From: Nepenthes gracilis
Lineage: Eukaryota > Streptophyta > Magnoliopsida > Caryophyllales > Nepenthaceae
Assembly (NCBI GenBank): GCA_033239525.1
Contig: BSYO01000011.1
Coordinates: forward strand, 10,569,973-10,633,972
Length of the DNA: 64,000 nucleotides
Reading direction: 5' to 3'
Shown: positions 1 to 10,425 of the stretch, one piece after another
Layout of the letters: the number at the start of each line of letters is the position of its first letter
How positions within the stretch are numbered: the first letter of the stretch is position 1
The notes under the pieces: model-generated
The model's input: the letters and a program-made list of their open reading frames with translations, nothing else
The model's database searches: none
Told to the model about the DNA's origin: nothing
Position numbers and translations under genes: made by a program

Positions 1-234
1 CATTGACTAGCGCGTGCATCATTTCCATTTATTGCAGGAACTTGCTAACTTGACCGTCGGAGTGACCGTGGTGGGAGAAATCCCGTCGGACCTCTGACCT
101 CTTATTTGTTGATTGTGTTGTGCAGATCCAGGTTAAAAGATACAGAGACCGGACCCTCATTCTGACGCTACAACGTGATTGGGAACTCGGAGGACCCCTA
201 ATCCGTACAGCAACCGCAGACCCGGAACGCAACA
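1..234 (+). repeat. 5' LTR of the Tat element, last 234 bases
   Basis: It matches the last 233 bases of the 3' LTR with scattered substitutions and ends in CGCAACA like that copy. The first part of this LTR lies left of the window, so the target-site duplication cannot be checked. Confidence 0.88.
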
Positions 235-235
235 T

Positions 236-253
236 TGGCGCCGTATGTAGGAA
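236..253 (+). other. Primer-binding site
   Basis: TGGCGCCGTATGTAGGAA begins two bases after the LTR end. The TGGCGCCG core is the usual start of primer sites in plant Tat/Athila elements (complement of a tRNA 3' end closing with CGGCGCCA, tRNA-Asp type). The part after the core departs from the common form, as expected for an old copy. Confidence 0.75.
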
Positions 254-305
254 ATTGATGAGAAGCCTAGTGTCTCTTTCCTACCTCCCCCTCAAAACAA
301 AGAGA

Positions 306-1865
306 ATGGTAAACACCAGAGCACAAACTAGTGCTCCAGCAATGAACGTCGTCGCTCACAGCGAGGACCCCCCCACCTGGAGTCACGTAGATGCCCGTCC
401 GGAGCCCGACGTTCACCGCTTGGCCGCGGATGTGGGCAACATAAAGCTAGTACTCCATGCCCTGTGCGATCGAACGGGAACTCCTTGGCCAGGGGCTACC
501 CCCAGGGTCTCAAGCGTCCTCCTCCAAAATGAGAAGACGCCACGCGGCGGCCCTTAGGAGAGGATCCAATAGACCCAACGACGCCACGGCCTAGGCGGTC
601 CCCAACAGAATTGACCCTTACAAAGCTGAAAGCCATCCCGACCGCAGCGATCGGGGGGATAGCCTTAGGCAGCGTAAACGCCGCAACTCTCGCCGCCGCG
701 GGAGACTGACTGTGGCGAGCTCCAACAGTGAGCAACCTCCTCAAGCGAAGAACCAACACCACTGACTAGCTCTACTGCACCTCCAGGACCACACGGAGCT
801 CTGCGATGTCATCAATGTGTGGAGAGGCGCCTCGACCCGTCGATGGAAGAGAAAGTTAAGGTGTTGTCGGACATCCTGCACAAGGAGAGGCCCACGCGAT
901 CCTCCATCGACCTTTGGAGGTCGCCCTTTACCACGGATCTGCGAACCCAACCGTTGCCGAATAAATTCAAGATGCCTGTCCTGGAGGGGTACGACGGAAG
1001 CAACAATCCAATGGACCATCTTAACTACTTCTGTACCCATTTGTCCCTATAGGGGGCGAGCGAGGCCCTAATGTGCTAGTGCTTTCCCGTCACCCTCAGG
1101 AGCGACGCGCTGCTCTGGTTCTATGGCCTCCTTTCGAATTCCATACGCTCGTTCGACGAGCTAGCTGACAGTTTCCTGAGCCAATTTGCCTCCAGCCGGA
1201 AAGAGGAAAGGCAACCCTAGCACCTGGTCCGCCTCCACCAGAGATCGGACGAAAGCCTGAAGCAGTTTCTCAACCGTTTCATCACCGAGGCACGGCGGAT
1301 CACCTAGCTCTCTGACGAGCTGAAACTCAATGCCTTTGTCGCCACGCTGGCGGCAGGGGATTTCTTTAAGCACTTGTCGTACCAGCGCCCTCAGACCTTC
1401 CGGGAGGCCGAGGCCATCACTAGGGCCTACATCATGGCCGAAAAGGCCAACGAAGCAAAGCACCCCATGCAAGCAGACCAGCCCCCGGCAGCCCCCAGAC
1501 TTACTGACGGACGGAAGAGGGACAGTGACAGCCACCACTTCCCGGAGCGCCGCAAGCAGCCGCGGCCTCTGCCAGGACCTAGGAAGGACCATGGACGGAC
1601 ATCCCTGACTCCCCTGAATGACACTCGTACCAACATCCCGATACAGATTCAGGACGAAAAGTTTTTTAAGTGGCCAAAAACGACGAAAGGTCCCAACAGC
1701 AGCAATCAGACTAAATACTACCAATACCACCGCCGCCTAGGACACTTGACTGAGAACTGCCGGACCCTGCAATAGGAGATAAAGGACCTAATCCGCCGTG
1801 GACACCTTAAATGGTTTGTGAAGAGTTCGGGGCAAGACCCCACAACCTCAGACAGTAAGGCCTGA
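306..1865 (+). pseudogene. gag: gag of the Tat element, stop-ridden
   Basis: Gag builds the cytoplasmic virus-like particle. The start is the ATG at 306, giving MVNTRAQ, a typical Tat gag N-terminus. The first frame runs to the stop at 555-557; coding resumes in the same frame from about 819. The retrotransposon gag core lies at about 960-1450 (for example FKMPVLEGYDGSNNPMDHL, then LWFYGLLSNSIRSFDELADSF). A degenerate knuckle with pattern YYQYHRRLGHLTENC lies near 1720-1765; its first cysteine is lost. In-frame stops occur near 1050, in several places between 1070 and 1310, at 1773 and at 1863. Several are one C-to-T-type step from CAG, TGG or CGA. The frame continues into the protease, so gag and pol were one polyprotein. 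Confidence 0.85.
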
Positions 1866-2515
1866 GAGCCACTGAGAGGCCGCACGTCCACCGGCGTGGT
1901 TAATATGATCTCCGCCGCAGCCGCCGGAGACACCGGGCAAAGGGAGCTGAGGCCAACTTCCAGCAATAAGCGAGCAAGGATAGGGGATAGGAGTGACGTC
2001 ATTAGCTTTAGTAGCGACGATATGGCTCATGTAACCTTCCCCCATACTGATCCCCTCATTGTATCCGCCCTCGTTTCATATGGTAAGGTTGACTACCAGC
2101 TGAAACGAGTTTTCATTGATAATGAAAGTTCGCAGAATTTACTGTGTCTCAGCGCTTTCTTTAGGCTTGGATTGAGGCAAAGCCAGATGAACGCTGCCGG
2201 TAGACCTTTGTACAGCATGGACAATGAACCAGTCCCCGTACAAGGGATAGTCCGGCTGGAGGTCACTATGGGAACCCACCCGTGCTCTGTGACGCAGGAG
2301 CTGGCATTCCTCATCATTGACCTATCATCATTGACCTTTGGAGCCATAATGTCGATCCCACACCTAAAGGTGAAGTTCCCCACCCCGTGGGGTGTGGGGG
2401 AAGTGCTCGGGGACCAGGAGATGGGACAAACATGCTACCTGTCCCAGGTCAGTCCCGTGGCACGATACCGCCCGGACGAAGATCTTGACCTCCGCGACGA
2501 AACCCTGCTATAGCA
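1866..2515 (+). pseudogene. Aspartic protease region of the Tat element
   Basis: It lies in the same frame as gag and is open from 1866 to the TAG at 2511-2513. The expected active-site motif (hydrophobic-D-T/S-G-S-S) reads FIDNESSQNLL with the aspartate codon at 2118-2120. The T-G of the catalytic triad is replaced by N-E, so the enzyme should be dead. The second half (GTHPCSVTQELAFLIIDL) fits the C-terminal half of retropepsin-like domains. The TAG at the end looks like a mutated CAG, after which the frame continued into the linker before reverse transcriptase. Confidence 0.75.
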
Positions 2516-3429
2516 AGCCCAATCGGGAGAGGCTACCGAAGCGGTCCCTTTGAATCTCTTCGAGCTGGAAAGGTGCGTCCACGTGGGCAGATCCCTCCAA
2601 CCCATGGAACACGATAAGCTAATTACCTTCCTTAGGGCCAACTCCGATGTGTTCGCCTGGGTTCCCGCTAACATGCCCAGGATCCGGCCGAAGTAATCGT
2701 CCACAAGCTGGGCCTTGACTCGAGCCAAAAGCCCGTTCGGTAGAAGCGTAGGAACCACTCTATCAAAAAGTTGATAAGTTGATCGCCATAAGAGAAGAGG
2801 TGAGGAGACTCCTGGACGCCGGGTTTATCCGAGAGGTCCAATATCCGGAGTAGTTATCCAACGTCGTGCTAGTAAAGAAGAACATTGGCAAGTGGTGAAT
2901 GTGTATCGACTTCACCGATGTAAATAAGGCTTGCCCCAAAGACAGTTTCCCTCTCCCCTGGATTGATCAACTCATGGACTCCATGTCCGGACACGAACTC
3001 CTGAGCTCCATGGATGTGTATTCCGGTTACAACCAGATTCAGATGCACCCTAACGATGAGGAGCATACCTCCTTTATGACTGACCAAGGGACGTACTGCT
3101 ATAAGGTGATGCCCTTTGGCCTTAAGAATGCCGGCACGACCTATGGTGATGCCCTGGTAAACAAGATGTTCGAGGCCCAGATTGGAAGAAATACGGAAGT
3201 GTACGTCGACGATATGCTCGTAAAGATCAAAGTCGCCCACAACCACATCAGCGACCTTGAGGAGACATTTCAGGTCCTCCGACGGCACGGGATGAAGCTC
3301 AATCTCGCCAAGTGTGCCTTCGGAGTGACCTCAGGAAAGTTTCTGGGCTTCATTGTGTCCCAGTGCGGCATTGAAGCCAACCTAGAGATGATCAAGGCCA
3401 TCCTCGACCTAAACCCCCGCGGACGATAA
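2516..3429 (+). pseudogene. Reverse transcriptase of the Tat element
   Basis: This domain copies the RNA into cDNA. Conserved blocks in order are the linker near 2570-2690, AGFIREVQYPE at about 2818-2850, CIDFTDVNKACPKDSFPLPW from 2902, GYNQIQMHPNDEEHTSF near 3025-3075, VMPFGLKNAGTTY near 3105-3140 and the catalytic YVDDM at 3202-3216, which is intact. Breaks are a frame change near 2760 relative to the protease, TAG at 2851-2853 in place of TGG, and TGA at 2896-2898 in place of CGA. The block after PFGLKNAG reads TTYGDALVNKMF, unlike the usual TYQRLVNKMF, so a small local change lies there. The frame ends at 3427-3429, where RNase H continues in another frame. Confidence 0.88.
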
Positions 3430-4627
3430 AAGAAGTGCAGAAACTCACCGGGCGAATAGCGGCCCTTTCACGGTTCCTCGCCAAGTTAGCAGAGAAGTAT
3501 CTGCCTTTTTTCAAGGCACTAAGGGGCACTAAGTTGCTTGGGTTCCTGTGGATCGAGGAATGCGACAAAGCCTTCAAAGAGTTGAAGATGTGCCTCGCCA
3601 GCCCGCCTCTCCTGAGCTCGCCGCGCGAGGGCGAGGACCTTTACCACTACTTGGCTACGTCAGCAGTGACCCTCAGCTCCGTGCTAGTCGAGGAGCACGA
3701 GGGAGCGCAGCGGCCAGTGTACTACGTAAGTCGGGTGCTGACGGATGTGGAGGCCCGCTATCCGCACGCCGAAAAGATGGCGCTGGCCCTCATCTATTCG
3801 GCGCGGAAGCTACGGCCCTACTTCCAGTCACACCGGATCGTCGTACTGATATATCAACCCTTGAAGTCAATCCTGCAGAAACCAGAAACTTCCGGGCGGT
3901 TGGTCAAGTAGGCCGTTGAGCTAGGGGAATTCGACGTGGAGTTCTGGCCCCAGTCAGCCGTGAAGGGACAGGCCCTGGTTGATTTCATTATTGAAGCAAC
4001 GACCCCAACTCCAGAAGACACTGACTATCCTAGGAATATGGACAACCACGGCCCTCCAGTGTGGACCCTGAACGTGGATGGGTTGTCCACCCTGGGCAGC
4101 AGCGGAGTCGGAGTCGTGCTAAAGACGCCGAAGGGCACAAAGATTACGTACTCTATCGCGCTAACCTTCCCAGCCACCAACAATGTGGCAGAGTATGAGG
4201 CCCTCCTTGCAGGCCTGCCCCTGGCCAATGAATGTTCCGCAAAGTCATTGGTCATGCACGACGACTCCGAGCTTGTAGTAAACCAAGTATAGGGGAACTT
4301 CGACGCGTCAAACCCACAACTCGTGAGGTACTTGATAAGAGCGAAGACTCTGATCCTAGAATTCGACCGATTCGTGATCAAGCACATCCCCAAGTCTGAC
4401 AACGGGAAGGCTGACCGACTGGCCCGTGACGCAGCTACCGGATCCCCGGAACAGTACTCCAGGGAGCCAAGGGAAATCCTAACTGCGCCTAGTATTGAAA
4501 CGGCAGACCAAGAAATACTATGGGTCGACGCTGGAGGCAATTGGATGACGCCATACATGAAGTACCTAATCGAGGGAACCCTCCCCGATGATGCCAACGA
4601 GGCCAAGGGATTCAGAAGACAGCAGGT
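3430..4627 (+). pseudogene. RNase H plus second (archaeal-type) RNase H of the Tat element
   Basis: The first part (3435-3930) holds the RT thumb/connection (QKLTGRIAALSRF) and the ordinary Ty3/gypsy RNase H (VYYVSRVLTDVEARYPHAEK). A second RNase H-like domain starts near 4060: WTLNVDG, then NNVAEYEALLAGL near 4180-4220 and the DSELVVNQV block near 4263-4290. An extra RNase H in this place is the diagnostic feature of the Tat lineage. The first catalytic site reads DGL where DGS is usual. Stops at 3909-3911 and near 4290 interrupt an otherwise constant frame. The tail (NGKADRLARDAA at about 4398-4435) is the normal end of this domain. The frame changes near 4620 before integrase. Confidence 0.85.
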
Positions 4628-5791
4628 TGGTACACACTCCTCGACGGAAGGCTATACAGACAGGGATACTCCACTTCTCTCCTAAAATGCCTTACTCCAG
4701 AAGAAGTCGAGTACACTCTGAGCGAGGTACACCTGGGATTATGTGGCTCACACATAGGAGGTAAAAACCTCGCGTTCAAGGTCATGCAGCAAGGATTTTA
4801 TTGGCCGATGATGAAGCAAGATGCTATGGAGTTCGTTAGAAAGTGTTAGAGTTGCCAGGTCCACGGCCCCATGGCGCATCAGCTGCACACAGAGTTGCAC
4901 TACCTCCAGTCCCCATGGCCATTCGCGCAGTGGGGACTCGATATCCTTGGACCGTTACCTTTGGCTTCCGGGCAAAGGAAATTCCTGATCGTTGGTATTG
5001 ATTACTTCACCAAATAGGTAGAAGCTATCACTCTGGCCAAGATCACCGAGCAGAACGCGACAAAATTCCTCCCTCAGAGTATCATTTGCCACTTCAGGAT
5101 TTCTGAGGTCGTAGCAACCGACAGCGGGACCCAGTTTACTGGCAAGCAATTCACGAGGTACTACTGCGACCTCCGCATTAAGCTTATCCACACGCCTGTG
5201 GCCCATCCCCAGACCAACGGACAAGTTGAGGTCACCAACCGCACGTCATTGCACGGATTGAAGACCAAGCTGGAAGATGTAGGGGGCTCCTGGGTCTAAG
5301 AGCAGCCGTCCGTACTCTAGTCGTATCGGACGACCCCGTGGGAGCCGACGAGAGAGACACCCTTCAACCTCTGCTTTGGGGCTGAGGCTGTAGTCCCCGT
5401 GGAGGCGGGGATGCAGTGCCTGTGGGTCGAATGTTTTGATCCAGCCACAAACTCACAGAGGCTCCTGGAAAGCCTAGACCTGCTCTCAGAGGTTCGGAAC
5501 ATGGCACAATTGTGGACCGCCTATCAACAGCGCATCGTGCGATACTACATCAAGCGGGTGAAAGCACGCCCTTTCGAAGTTGGAGATCTAGTCCTCCGAA
5601 GCGTAAAAGCTGCGGGAAAGACCGCGAACAGAATAAGCTCTCCCCTGGGTGGGACGGTCCATTCCTCGTTCCGCAATCCTCCAGAACAGAGTGTACAAGC
5701 TGCGCGCCCAGAACGGCAAACTGATCCCCTGGACCTGGAACGCCGCCAACTTAAGGAAGTATTACCAGTAATGCCACGCCAGCCCCGGTAA
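4628..5791 (+). pseudogene. Integrase of the Tat element
   Basis: Integrase joins the cDNA to the chromosome. The frame is constant from WYTLLDGRLYRQG at 4628 to the stop at 5789-5791. The zinc-binding region (HLGLCGSHIGG, YWPMMKQD, KC..C) lies at about 4729-4860. The catalytic core keeps all three acidic residues: aspartate at 4940 (WGLDILGPL), aspartate at 5120 (TDSGTQF) and glutamate at 5228 (GQVEVTNR), an exact D-D-35-E spacing. Stops at 4847-4849, 5015-5017 (TGG to TAG), 5297-5299 and 5318-5320 (TGG to TAG) kill it. The open stretch 5399-5791 is the C-terminal DNA-binding part (FEVGDLVLR). Confidence 0.88.
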
Positions 5792-6177
5792 GACACGCAT
5801 GCGCACCATGTTGAATTCTTGTACATGCGTTATACTTTTTGTTAATAAAATTACTTTTCCTGTTATTCTGCATCTCCATTTGTGTAAAATGTTGGCATGC
5901 ATAGCATGCTTAAACCAAAATGATCTAGACTGCCCCTAAGTCGGCAGGACCATCGTCCGTCTGTAAAGCAAACCCTTGGCCATGAGCCAAGCGGCCCATA
6001 AGCTGCCACTAAAAACATCACCCGCATGACGGGCAAGTCCGAAAGGGAACACATCTATCATGGCTCTGCGCCAGTGGACCCAAGCGGTCAAAATATTAGG
6101 CCTGGGGGCTTTGGAAGCTTCCCAATTCTCGGCCAACAAAAACCTTAGGGGGCAAGTATCGCAGGCGTGCGGTGACC
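5792..6177 (+). terminator. Post-pol region with AATAAA at 5844-5849
   Basis: A canonical AATAAA lies 53 bases after the pol stop in a short AT-rich patch (5820-5880) of otherwise GC-rich DNA. It may be a polyadenylation signal for a gag-pol transcript shorter than the LTR-to-LTR RNA. No coding signal is seen from 5850 to the tandem repeat. Confidence 0.45.
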
Positions 6178-6715
6178 TTCTCACGAAGAAGAGAGCACCC
6201 TTAGTCTACGATGGTCGAGGGCTAGGACCTTAAACACGGTGGTTATGATGCCTTGAGCAGGGGCCACACACCTCCCGCGAATACCACGCGACTAAGACCT
6301 AGGCCCAAGCCAGGTTGCCTTAGCTTGAAAACCCGACCGACCCTTAGTGTGGTTCCACGGGACTCGCAATGACATCCGCTTTATTGGATCGAGCTTCCCA
6401 TCAAATGTGCGAGATGCGGCGATATCCTCTGACGATGGAGAGGATCGAGCTTCTTCTCACGAAGAAGAGAGCACCCTCAGTCTACGATGGTCGAAGGCTA
6501 GGACCTTAAACACGGTGATTATGATGCCTTGAGCAGGGGCCACACACCTCCCGCGGATACCACGTGACTAAGACTAGACCCGGAGCCCGGTTGCCGTGGC
6601 CTAAAAACCCGGTCGACCCTTAGTGTGGTTCCACGGGACTGCGATGACATCCTCTTTACCGGATCGAGCTTCCCATCAAATGTGCGAGATGCGGCGACAT
6701 CCTCTAACGAAGGAC
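6178..6715. repeat. Two-copy tandem repeat, period 276 bp
   Basis: The sequence from TTCTCACGAAGAAGAG at 6178 is repeated from 6454 at a constant offset of 276 with scattered substitutions. The second copy ends near 6715. It lies between pol and the 3' end of the antisense gene. The short open frames across it repeat with the same period and are not taken as genes. Confidence 0.9.
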
Positions 6716-7197
6716 GAGCACAGTGCAAGAAGGCACCTGACTAGGGCCTTGGCGACAATAGCTCTGCGAGCTTAGCATTCAAATACGGGGCATAACCCCA
6801 CAGATCACATTAAACGAAAGGTGCGGTCTAATATACCGCGTCAGAAGACAATGAATACGAAAGAGAAGGAAATTACCCTTTATTCATTTGCCAAAAATAA
6901 GTGAAATACAGAAGTAGAAAAAATAATAATAGGGGGCGACCAAGCAACCTATACAGGGAAAGACTACTTTGGGGGGCAGGACGGACTGGCTTCCTCAAGG
7001 AAGTTCCTCAAGCGGGATGCTTCCCTGATCCCGGTGTTTCCAGGATGAAAAACTCCTTCGGGTACATCAGGAGCCACCAGGGAAGCGATTCTACGGCACA
7101 GACAAATACCGTCTCAAAATCGGGCCTCCAACAAGTGCTCCGCCTCCGATGGGATGATCCAGCCAATCATATCCCTAGTCAAGCGTGCATGGTTGTC
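6716..7197. other. Non-coding stretch with minus-strand AATAAA at 6879-6884
   Basis: The plus strand reads TTTATT at 6879-6884, which is AATAAA on the minus strand, about 315 bases beyond the stop of the antisense gene that ends at 7198. It is a plausible polyadenylation signal of that gene. Nothing else recognisable is present. Confidence 0.5.
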
Positions 7198-8933
7198 CTA
7201 CAGAGCGACCAGTGAAGCTTTCAAGTGCGCCACTTTCTGCTGCAAGCGCCTGACCTTCTCTTGCGCCCGTTCACTGTCCCCTCGAAGAGAGCCGACCTGG
7301 GCTCTTCTGTGATGAATGGCTTGCAACCCACGATGGAAGCCCCCGTGGAGGAGGGTGACCAGTCCGTTGAAAGGGTCGACATTCCCAGGAATCTACAGAA
7401 GAAGAGGAAAATATCAGAAGAATCCCTGAAACATGTAGCAGCAAGGAAGTGCCAGATCGGGACGACCATACCTGAGTGGGAGCGACGCTCGAGGGATGTG
7501 CAAAATCACCGGGCGGAGGCCCTCCCCAGGGCTCTTCCTATTCAGCCGCGGGGGCCAAGCTAGCCGGAAGGGTGGCAGACGTAGGAGCGCTGGGGGGCTC
7601 TGACCCCGAAGACGTCCCGACTGCCTCCGCTCCAGCTCCCGGCGGACTGGCGACCAGTACGACTCCGGCCTCCGAGGCTGTAGGGATGTCTTCGACAATC
7701 CCACCCTCCAAAATGGGCTCCACGAAAATGACAGTTGTCTCCAAGGATCCCCCTAACTCCGACGTTGGCGCAGACGTTGCTGAGCGTGATCCCACAGGGT
7801 CATCAAGGTCCAAGATGCCGCCCGCCATTTCCGAAGCTACATCCATGAATACATTGGCGATGGAATGCGCGGGGGGCCCCTCAGTGGGTTGAGGCTCCAC
7901 CTCGTCAACTTCGAGCACGGCTAGCCCCACAGCCCGAGTCGACGGTGATCCGGCGGCCTCCCCATGGTGCCCTTCACTCGTAGCCGCCTCCCGGACCACG
8001 TCCTGAGTCTCAACAGCAGAACTAACAGCTTGCCTCTAGGACCTCCGTGTCAAAGTACCTCCAGCTTCCCTCAACCTCTTCAGGGAAGCCTCAACCCCTT
8101 CTTCATCTGAGGACGACTCCAACAATGAGCAACTTTACTCCTCGTCCCCTCCGAACCATTTGGGAGTGAAACTCCCCTAGGCTCTCTCTTACCAAGACCG
8201 GTGATGTTCCATCCCGACGAAGGCCCCCACTTGGTGGCCTCGAATGTGATGGACGTCAAAAAGTAGCCCTGGACAGAGAACTTCACCACCTGGGACTGGA
8301 TGGCAGTAACTAACTCTGCCGCCTCCACAGCATCCTCCGCTGGCGGTTTCTCGAGCAAGAACCCCAAAATCGGGCCCCACACGTGTGAAAGCTCAAAATC
8401 AGAGGGCTCTTGCAAGAAAAAGTATCAGTCTTTCCAGTTCTTAACCGAATCTGGATTGGTCCCTCAAAAATGGAAGCCCATCTTGGGCGACATAGACACC
8501 CAGTCCTCAGACTCCATAAAGTGAAAGATTAGTCTGGCTGCCTTAGCATCAAAGGAACAGCCATGAAGGCCAGCGAAGATGCACAGGGGCACCAGATAAC
8601 GCAAAGCGTTGGGATGAAGCCTCGCCACCAAAACCCCCAATGCCTCCACCACAAGCGCGTACAGCGTGCATGGCATGGGATAACGAAGTACTCCTCTCAG
8701 GTGGTGCTCATAGACCGTGACATAGCCCCCTGAGGGGGGGCACTGGCTCTATCTGTGGAACCAGGAGCACGATAGCCCCAATCGCTGGGGATGCTGTAAT
8801 CCACCACAAGGGCGGCGATGGCGCTAGCCGTCAGGACGGACTTTGTATTATGAACCCCCTGATGACTCGCCCTTGGAGCCTGAGAAGAAGAAGAACTCTC
8901 TCTCTTCTTTGCCATACCTCTCCCACGATACAT
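7198..8933 (-). pseudogene. Antisense gene: gypsy-type transposase domain protein (PF04195-like), broken
   Basis: The reading starts at the ATG at 8933 (or at MAKKR, 8915). The N-terminus is polar and Ser-rich, then the frame slips near 8725-8740 and a conserved domain follows: VTVYEHHLRGVLRYP, then LHPNALRYLVPLCIF and NWKD.YFFLQEP. This is the pattern of the plant 'putative gypsy type transposon' domain, whose biochemical role is unknown. Two in-frame stops lie near 8463 and 8427. After it come an Ala/Pro/Ser/Glu-rich segment (about 8000-7540) and a short coiled-coil tail (EKVRRLQQKVAHLKASLVAL) ending in TAG at 7198. It runs against gag-pol, has its own TATA-like box at 8982 and AATAAA at 6879. 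The element at the right end of the window carries a homologue (58710 onward). Confidence 0.72.
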
Positions 8934-8981
8934 GTCAGGAACGGGAAAAATCTCAGCACAGTGAAAAGCCGTCTCGGTTAG

Positions 8982-8989
8982 TTTAAATA
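8982..8989 (-). promoter_or_regulatory. TATA-like box of the antisense transposase-domain gene
   Basis: The minus strand reads TATTTAAA, 49 bases before the ATG at 8933 and 67 before the ATG at 8915. The 10-mer GTTTAAATAG (plus strand) is identical to that at 10118-10127 ahead of the next antisense frame, which argues against chance. Transcription itself is inferred. Confidence 0.5.
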
Positions 8990-9318
8990 GACAACGGGAG
9001 GCCAGTAGGCAAGAAACCTAAACGGCGCTCACCACGAGTGACTGGGACACGTGCCTGCCCCGTGGAGCATCACGGGGCCCGAAGTCACCGCAATCATGGC
9101 CATGCGCCAGTCTGATGAGTGGGTCACATCAGCCGCTTGACGAAAGTCCACACTGGCACCTCCACATTAAATGCAGGCTTACAATAGCGAAGCCCACCAA
9201 AGTGGCACATGGGTAAAAAACAAAAAAACAAAAATCCAAAAAAGCAAACTATGGGAGATAAAGCAGCACGACAAAACGATGAGTTTTATTGCAACGATGG
9301 ATTTTGTTATAATGACTA
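8990..9318. other. Spacer between two antisense units; minus-strand AATAAA at 9285-9290
   Basis: No gene is seen. The plus-strand TTTATT at 9285-9290 is an AATAAA on the minus strand, 28 bases beyond the stop of the coiled-coil frame. The stretch 9210-9330 is AT-rich in GC-rich surroundings, like the other two antisense 3' ends. Confidence 0.5.
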
Positions 9319-10065
9319 TCAAAAAATAATTACAGTAGCCTGTCGCGGTAGCAATCCGCTAACGCCCCGCACATCCGTAGAGGAACTCGGGGCCAAATAA
9401 TCAACGAGCTGCGCGTGCGTTCGGGCGCTAGGGTTGCAAGAGTCCAGGATGCCGATGCGGAAGTTCAGATCCTCTAGTGAGGCTAGCCTCTTGCTGAGAC
9501 GGATTTCCTCATCGTAATTCCTCTCCAGTCCAGCACCGACTTCCTCCAGCAGGAACCTCGACCTCAGCCCCGTCCGCAACCACGCGACCTCTGCCCCATG
9601 CTGTCGCAGCAGCTGCTCGTTCTCTTCTTCAAGAGCCCGTATGTAGGCCTGAGCTGCCACATTGGCGCTAGTGAGTTGGGAAGCCCTCACTTCCGATTCA
9701 GTCCACGCGTCGTCAAAATGCTCCGCTCGGGCCCTCAGCTGCTCCATCTCGGCCACTGCGGCTTGCACACGTGCCTCAGCGCCCTCAAGCCTCCTGGTGA
9801 TTTGTTGGAGCGAGAGGTCCCCCCTCCTTGGAGCACGCTCCCGGGAAGAGGCGGAGCCCTCCACCCTCTTAAAGCTTGGAGGCACCCACAGGAATCGAGC
9901 AGGGCCCACGGTAGTGGCTTTGGAGTGACCCCCTCCTGGTGCACCGGCGCCCGAAGCCCTAGGAACGTGAGAGCCAGTCTTTGACTCGCTGGAAGAACGT
10001 TCCGATTCGTATGATGACTCCTCCACAGAAATTGTGGCGAGAACACACACAGGAAGAACGAACGG
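9319..10065 (-). CDS. Antisense coiled-coil protein, open frame without an ATG at its start
   Basis: A minus-strand frame is open without a stop from 10065 to the stop at 9319, about 248 codons, rare in this otherwise stop-ridden element. There is no ATG at its beginning; the first in-frame ATG is at 9747, so the true start codon is probably mutated. The N-terminal 80 residues are Ser/Gly/Arg-rich. Residues about 80-190 look like a long alpha-helical coiled coil rich in Glu, Ala, Leu and Arg (RRLEGAEARVQAAVAEMEQL, LEEENEQLLRQHGAEVAWL). The last 50 residues are not helical-looking. A TATA-like box lies at 10119 and AATAAA at 9285. I do not recognise the family; coiled-coil antisense ORFs are known beside the transposase-domain ORF in Tat elements. 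Confidence 0.55.
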   Translation of the reverse strand, partial: PFVLPVCVLATISVEESSYESERSSSESKTGSHVPRASGAGAPGGGHSKATTVGPARFLWVPPSFKRVEGSASSRERAPRRGDLSLQQITRRLEGAEARVQAAVAEMEQLRARAEHFDDAWTESEVRASQLTSANVAAQAYIRALEEENEQLLRQHGAEVAWLRTGLRSRFLLEEVGAGLERNYDEEIRLSKRLASLEDLNFRIGILDSCNPSARTHAQLVDYLAPSSSTDVRGVSGLLPRQATVIIF

Positions 10066-10118
10066 CTATCGAGTACACAAATGCAGGAAAGTGCAAAGTC
10101 ACAGAGTGGAGTGACGCG

Positions 10119-10126
10119 TTTAAATA
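10119..10126 (-). promoter_or_regulatory. TATA-like box of the antisense coiled-coil frame
   Basis: The minus strand reads TATTTAAA. It lies just upstream of the open frame that begins at 10065 and is part of the same 10-mer as at 8981-8990. Confidence 0.5.
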
Positions 10127-10425
10127 GGCGAGATTTTCTCCTGAGAACGGCTGCGCTATGAAGACAAAAGGCGCCAGAGCTTAGCCAACGGGCGCCTTCC
10201 GCGTGGAGAATCCATGAGGCCTCGCGTGTTTCCAAGGCAGGTATGGCACGGCACCTCTTGACCTCATGAGCATTTAATGCGCCAGACAAGCCAAGGGACG
10301 TGACCGCCAATAGTGGCCTCTCCGTCCCCACGGGACAGGATGCGGATCATTGGGAGAAAATACTCGATAAAGAAAAGAAACATGCATAGTGAGAAGGAAA
10401 AAATGAAGGCAAAAGGGCTACTTCT

